A stretch of 64,000 bases of DNA from Nocardia cyriacigeorgica (GTDB lineage Bacteria; Actinomycetota; Actinomycetes; Mycobacteriales; Mycobacteriaceae): the NCBI RefSeq assembly GCF_010868145.1, contig NZ_JAAGUY010000001.1:1-64000 (forward strand). Reading direction: 5' to 3'. Shown here one piece after another: positions 61,272-64,000 of the stretch. The position numbers were made by a program, and so were the translations under genes. How positions within the stretch are numbered: the stretch's first letter is position 1; each line of letters starts with the position of its first letter. A model generated the notes under the pieces. It had not been told where the DNA came from and did no database searches. It worked only from the letters and a program-made list of their open reading frames with translations.

Positions 61272-61524
61272 CGTGTGCTCCTGTGGTCGTCGAGATGCTG
61301 AAGGCCACCGGCGCATCGGCCGGCTGGCATCGACGCTAGGAGCTGGGCGGTTCGGCGGCCTCACACGTTTCGGATGAACCAGGTACGGGTTTTTGGATGA
61401 AATCCATGCCACAAAGTCATCACAATGCGCACCATCCGGCAAACAAACAGGTACGTTTCACATGAACTGCAAGGCAATGGCGTAATGGCAACGATTCGTT
61501 GACGATGCAGCTCCAGGAGGCGCG

Positions 61525-64000
61525 GTGTCCGCTTCGCAGTCTATAACGCCTGACTCGAGGGGTAGCCAGGATTTTGCCATGGGCGGTGCGGCGGGGCCGG
61601 TGGTGCCTGCGCTGCCGTTCCGGCCGATCCGGCTCGTCGGCGCCATAGATGCCTTGGATCTGGCCCGCGACGGGGGAAAGGTCGCGCTGGTATGTGCGCC
61701 TGCGGGCACCGGGAAGACCGCGCTGACGGTGGCGTGGGTCGAGGATCGGCTGCGAGGCGACAGCGCAGTGGAGGTCGGTTGGGTCACGGCGACCGAACAG
61801 AGCGGCCACCCGGAGACACTGTGGGCGGTGGTCCGGACGGCGCTGGGTCTGCCTCCTGGGCCCCTCGCCCGTGGCGCGATCGACAATCCGACCGCCCATG
61901 CCGTCGCGCTCGTGGATGAACTCGGCGCCCGCACCACCCCGGCTGTACTGGTGATCGACGACGCGCACCTGCTGACCGATCCGCTGACTCTGTCGGGAAT
62001 GGAGTACTTGGTCGCGCACACCCCGGCAACGTTGACCGTGGTGATGCTCGGCAGATTCGACCCGCCGGTGCGCTGGCATTCCTTAGCGCTGACCGGGCGG
62101 CTGGTGCGCATGGGTGCGGTCGAACTCACCTTCGGTGACCGGCAGATCGCGGAGCTGTTCGACCAGCACGGAATTCGGCTCACCGACACCGAGATCGAGA
62201 CCGTCCAGCGGTTGACCGGTGGCTGGGCCGCGCTGGTGCGGATCGCCGCGATCTATCTGGCGGGGCATGCCGACGACCGAGACGGTGCTTTGTCGGCGCT
62301 GGCACGGACACCCCATGCGGTCGCGGATTTCCTCGTCGGTGAGGTTCTCGGCCTGTTGCCGCCGCAGACATTGGATTTCGTGCTCGGCACCGCGGTGCCG
62401 GTCGCGTTCACCGTCGATATGGCGAATGAACTATGCGGCATGGATTCGGCCCGGATCCTGGAAGATCTCGCGCGGATGAACTTCCCCATCCACCACAAAT
62501 CCCGCGACGGGGACCTCTGGTACTCCTATCACCCGATGGTCCGCACCTATTTACTGGCCGAGCTACGTCGACGTGATCCGCATCAGGTCGCGGGTTTACA
62601 CGCGAAGGCCGCCCATTCCCTGGTGGCGATAGGCCATCATCTCGACGCGCTTGCTCATCTGCTGGCCGAGCCCGGCCGGCCGCAGGTGGCAGATTTCCTC
62701 CGCGACTATGGCCCACGCATCGTGTTCAGCGGAGAGGGGCCCGCCCTGTTCCAGCAGATCGGTTCGGAGCGGAGCCTGGCCGACGATCCGTTCCTCTGGC
62801 TACTGCGTGCCATCGATGCGGTGTCTCGGGCCGACAGCGTGGAGGTCGGGGCCTATCTCGGGCTGCTCACGGCCCGCGGCCGGGGCGAGTCGGAGATCGT
62901 TCCGAATGCCTGGCTGCGTCCGCTGGCGTCTGCTGTTGCGGTGGATGCGCATGTCGCCGGTCATGATGACCATGCCGATCCCGACACGAGTCACCTGCGA
63001 ATGGCTGCCGTCACCGGGCATGTCGACCTGGACTGCTTCATCGTGCTGCAGGCTGCGACGGCCAGGACGCGTCGTGGCGATATGCGAGACGGCGAGGCCG
63101 GGATACTGCACGCCCTGGCGTTGGCCGAACAGGCTGCGCTGCCTCGGCTGGAGATCCTCGCTGTCGCCAGGCTGGCGATGTCGGCGGGTTTGTCTGGTTC
63201 GATCGCAGCCATGCGCGAGCGGGCGATGCGGGCGGTGGCACTCGCCGAAAAGTATGCGCTGACCGAGCTGCCCGATGTCGCGCAGGCCAGAATGATGGCC
63301 GCCGGCGCCGCCTACCTGTGTGGGGAGCCGTCGCCATTTCCTGACGTCGAACCCGGTCGGCACCGTGGCCACCAGGAAACCTTGATTCCGGCCGCGGTTT
63401 GGCACGAGCGTCTCGTGTTCGGGCTCATCGCCTTCGAGTCGGCCGGCGATCGATATGGTGTGGCCGAGGAACTCGATCGCGCTGCGCATCAACTTCTCGA
63501 CCAGACCCGACCGGCGGAAGCCACAGGCAGGATCCTGCTGCACGTGGTCTGGGTACAGCTGAAAGTCCAGGCGAAAGACGCGGCGCGGCGGCTGATCGAG
63601 CACGGTAGGGCAGCGCTGGGACGCACGCCCGAGACGGATGTGGTGGCCGCGGCGCTCGCGGAATCCCAGCACAAACCGGCGAGCACGCTGTCGCTGTTGG
63701 AACCGCTGCTCGCGGACCCGGAATCCCTGCACACCAACACCGCAGTGACCGCATGGCTGTTATTCGCCTCGGCCTGTCATCAGCTGGATCGGCCAGCCAA
63801 GGTGTACGAGGCGCTCGACAACGCGCTCGCTGCGGCCGCGCCCGATCAGATCATCCGCCCGTTCCTCGATGTACCCGGCACCGTGGAGTTGCTCGACGCC
63901 AACGCCGGTCGTTTCGGGCATGGCGACGCCTTGGTCGACACCATTCGCGCGCATCCGAGCGCACTGCGTTCGGCCGACGCGCCTCATCTCACCGAGACCG
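61525..64000 (+). CDS. LuxR family regulator with MalT-like ATPase domain (truncated by window end)
   Basis: At least 825 residues are in the window and the frame is still open at the edge. The N-terminal signalling ATPase has Walker A VCAPAGTGKTALTVAWV and Walker B PAVLVIDDAHLL; WSYHP-type sensor region appears as DLWYSYHPMVRTYLLAELRR. A long helical TPR-like region follows (LAEQAALPRLEILAVARLAM and later repeats). The expected C-terminal LuxR helix-turn-helix lies beyond the end. GTG 61525 is chosen because CCAGGAGG lies four bases upstream; an ATG 18 codons later is possible. It is divergent from the DUF1269/AI-2E/SulP cluster, with 253 bases between starts, and may control it. Confidence 0.85.
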   Translation, partial: MSASQSITPDSRGSQDFAMGGAAGPVVPALPFRPIRLVGAIDALDLARDGGKVALVCAPAGTGKTALTVAWVEDRLRGDSAVEVGWVTATEQSGHPETLWAVVRTALGLPPGPLARGAIDNPTAHAVALVDELGARTTPAVLVIDDAHLLTDPLTLSGMEYLVAHTPATLTVVMLGRFDPPVRWHSLALTGRLVRMGAVELTFGDRQIAELFDQHGIRLTDTEIETVQRLTGGWAALVRIAAIYLAGHADDRDGALSALARTPHAVADFLVGEVLGLLPPQTLDFVLGTAVPVAFTVDMANELCGMDSARILEDLARMNFPIHHKSRDGDLWYSYHPMVRTYLLAELRRRDPHQVAGLHAKAAHSLVAIGHHLDALAHLLAEPGRPQVADFLRDYGPRIVFSGEGPALFQQIGSERSLADDPFLWLLRAIDAVSRADSVEVGAYLGLLTARGRGESEIVPNAWLRPLASAVAVDAHVAGHDDHADPDTSHLRMAAVTGHVDLDCFIVLQAATARTRRGDMRDGEAGILHALALAEQAALPRLEILAVARLAMSAGLSGSIAAMRERAMRAVALAEKYALTELPDVAQARMMAAGAAYLCGEPSPFPDVEPGRHRGHQETLIPAAVWHERLVFGLIAFESAGDRYGVAEELDRAAHQLLDQTRPAEATGRILLHVVWVQLKVQAKDAARRLIEHGRAALGRTPETDVVAAALAESQHKPASTLSLLEPLLADPESLHTNTAVTAWLLFASACHQLDRPAKVYEALDNALAAAAPDQIIRPFLDVPGTVELLDANAGRFGHGDALVDTIRAHPSALRSADAPHLTET

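Overview
The window is high-GC actinobacterial DNA, most likely from a mycolic-acid-producing genus such as Nocardia or Rhodococcus. This is inferred from the base composition, the abundance of TetR regulators, frequent GTG starts and ATGA/GTGA/TGATG gene overlaps, a CX5R arsenate reductase of the LMW-phosphatase type, and thiolase/crotonase and Baeyer-Villiger-type monooxygenase genes typical of these lipid and steroid degraders. It opens in the 3' end of a 5S rRNA gene with a strong bidirectional terminator. I see no tRNA, CRISPR array, insertion sequence or integrase, so it reads as chromosomal accessory/core mosaic.

Region 0-11 kb: a DUF1801 protein, an alpha-L-fucosidase and a TetR regulator that share an operator motif, a C-terminal scrap of an alkylsulfatase gene, a DUF389 membrane protein, a NarL-type two-component system, a three-gene cation-transport operon (KhtT-like protein, CBS protein, ArsB/NhaD permease), two small secreted proteins, an alpha/beta hydrolase and a RibD/DHFR-fold reductase.

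Region 11-25 kb: a VOC protein; an arsenic operon read leftwards (arsR, ACR3 pump, a previously unassigned 47-codon ORF, and arsC fused to an extra Cys-Cys domain); a MerR/DedA divergent pair; two CNNM/CorC-like transporters preceded by a short Pro/Asp-rich leader ORF; a glucose-dehydrogenase-like enzyme; a DUF6328 protein; a trio of a heme-oxygenase-fold diiron-type protein, a HemK2-like methyltransferase and a CDGSH iron-sulfur protein; and an aldehyde/alcohol dehydrogenase operon.

Region 25-38 kb: a GAF-PucR activator divergent from the dehydrogenase operon; a TetR-SDR pair with a clear operator; a leftward TetR/hydrolase/epimerase/membrane-protein group; a DUF6463 membrane protein behind two perfect palindromes; and a four-gene oxidative operon (PF10118 hydrolase, ferredoxin reductase, flavin monooxygenase, SDR) divergent from its probable TetR repressor.

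Region 38-64 kb: a drug-resistance locus (TetR, 14-TM MFS pump, MHLYFL leader peptide with hairpins, ABC-F protein); a GH15 glucoamylase/trehalase; an uncharacterised four-gene module with two polytopic membrane proteins, a tiny membrane protein and a cupredoxin-like lipoprotein; a 996-residue SRPBCC-thiolase-crotonase fusion under a nested-palindrome operator shared with a TetR; a second flavin monooxygenase; and a leftward set of membrane/stress genes (DUF1269, AI-2E transporter, DUF7144, two SulP transporters, a GAP-family protein, a HAD phosphatase). The window ends inside a MalT-like LuxR regulator.

The most unusual items are the short coupled or leader ORFs (15766-15849, 12630-12773, 40148-40168), the cupredoxin membrane module (44857-48654) and the three-domain lipid enzyme (48667-51657). 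All identifications rest on reading protein motifs by eye; no database search was run.
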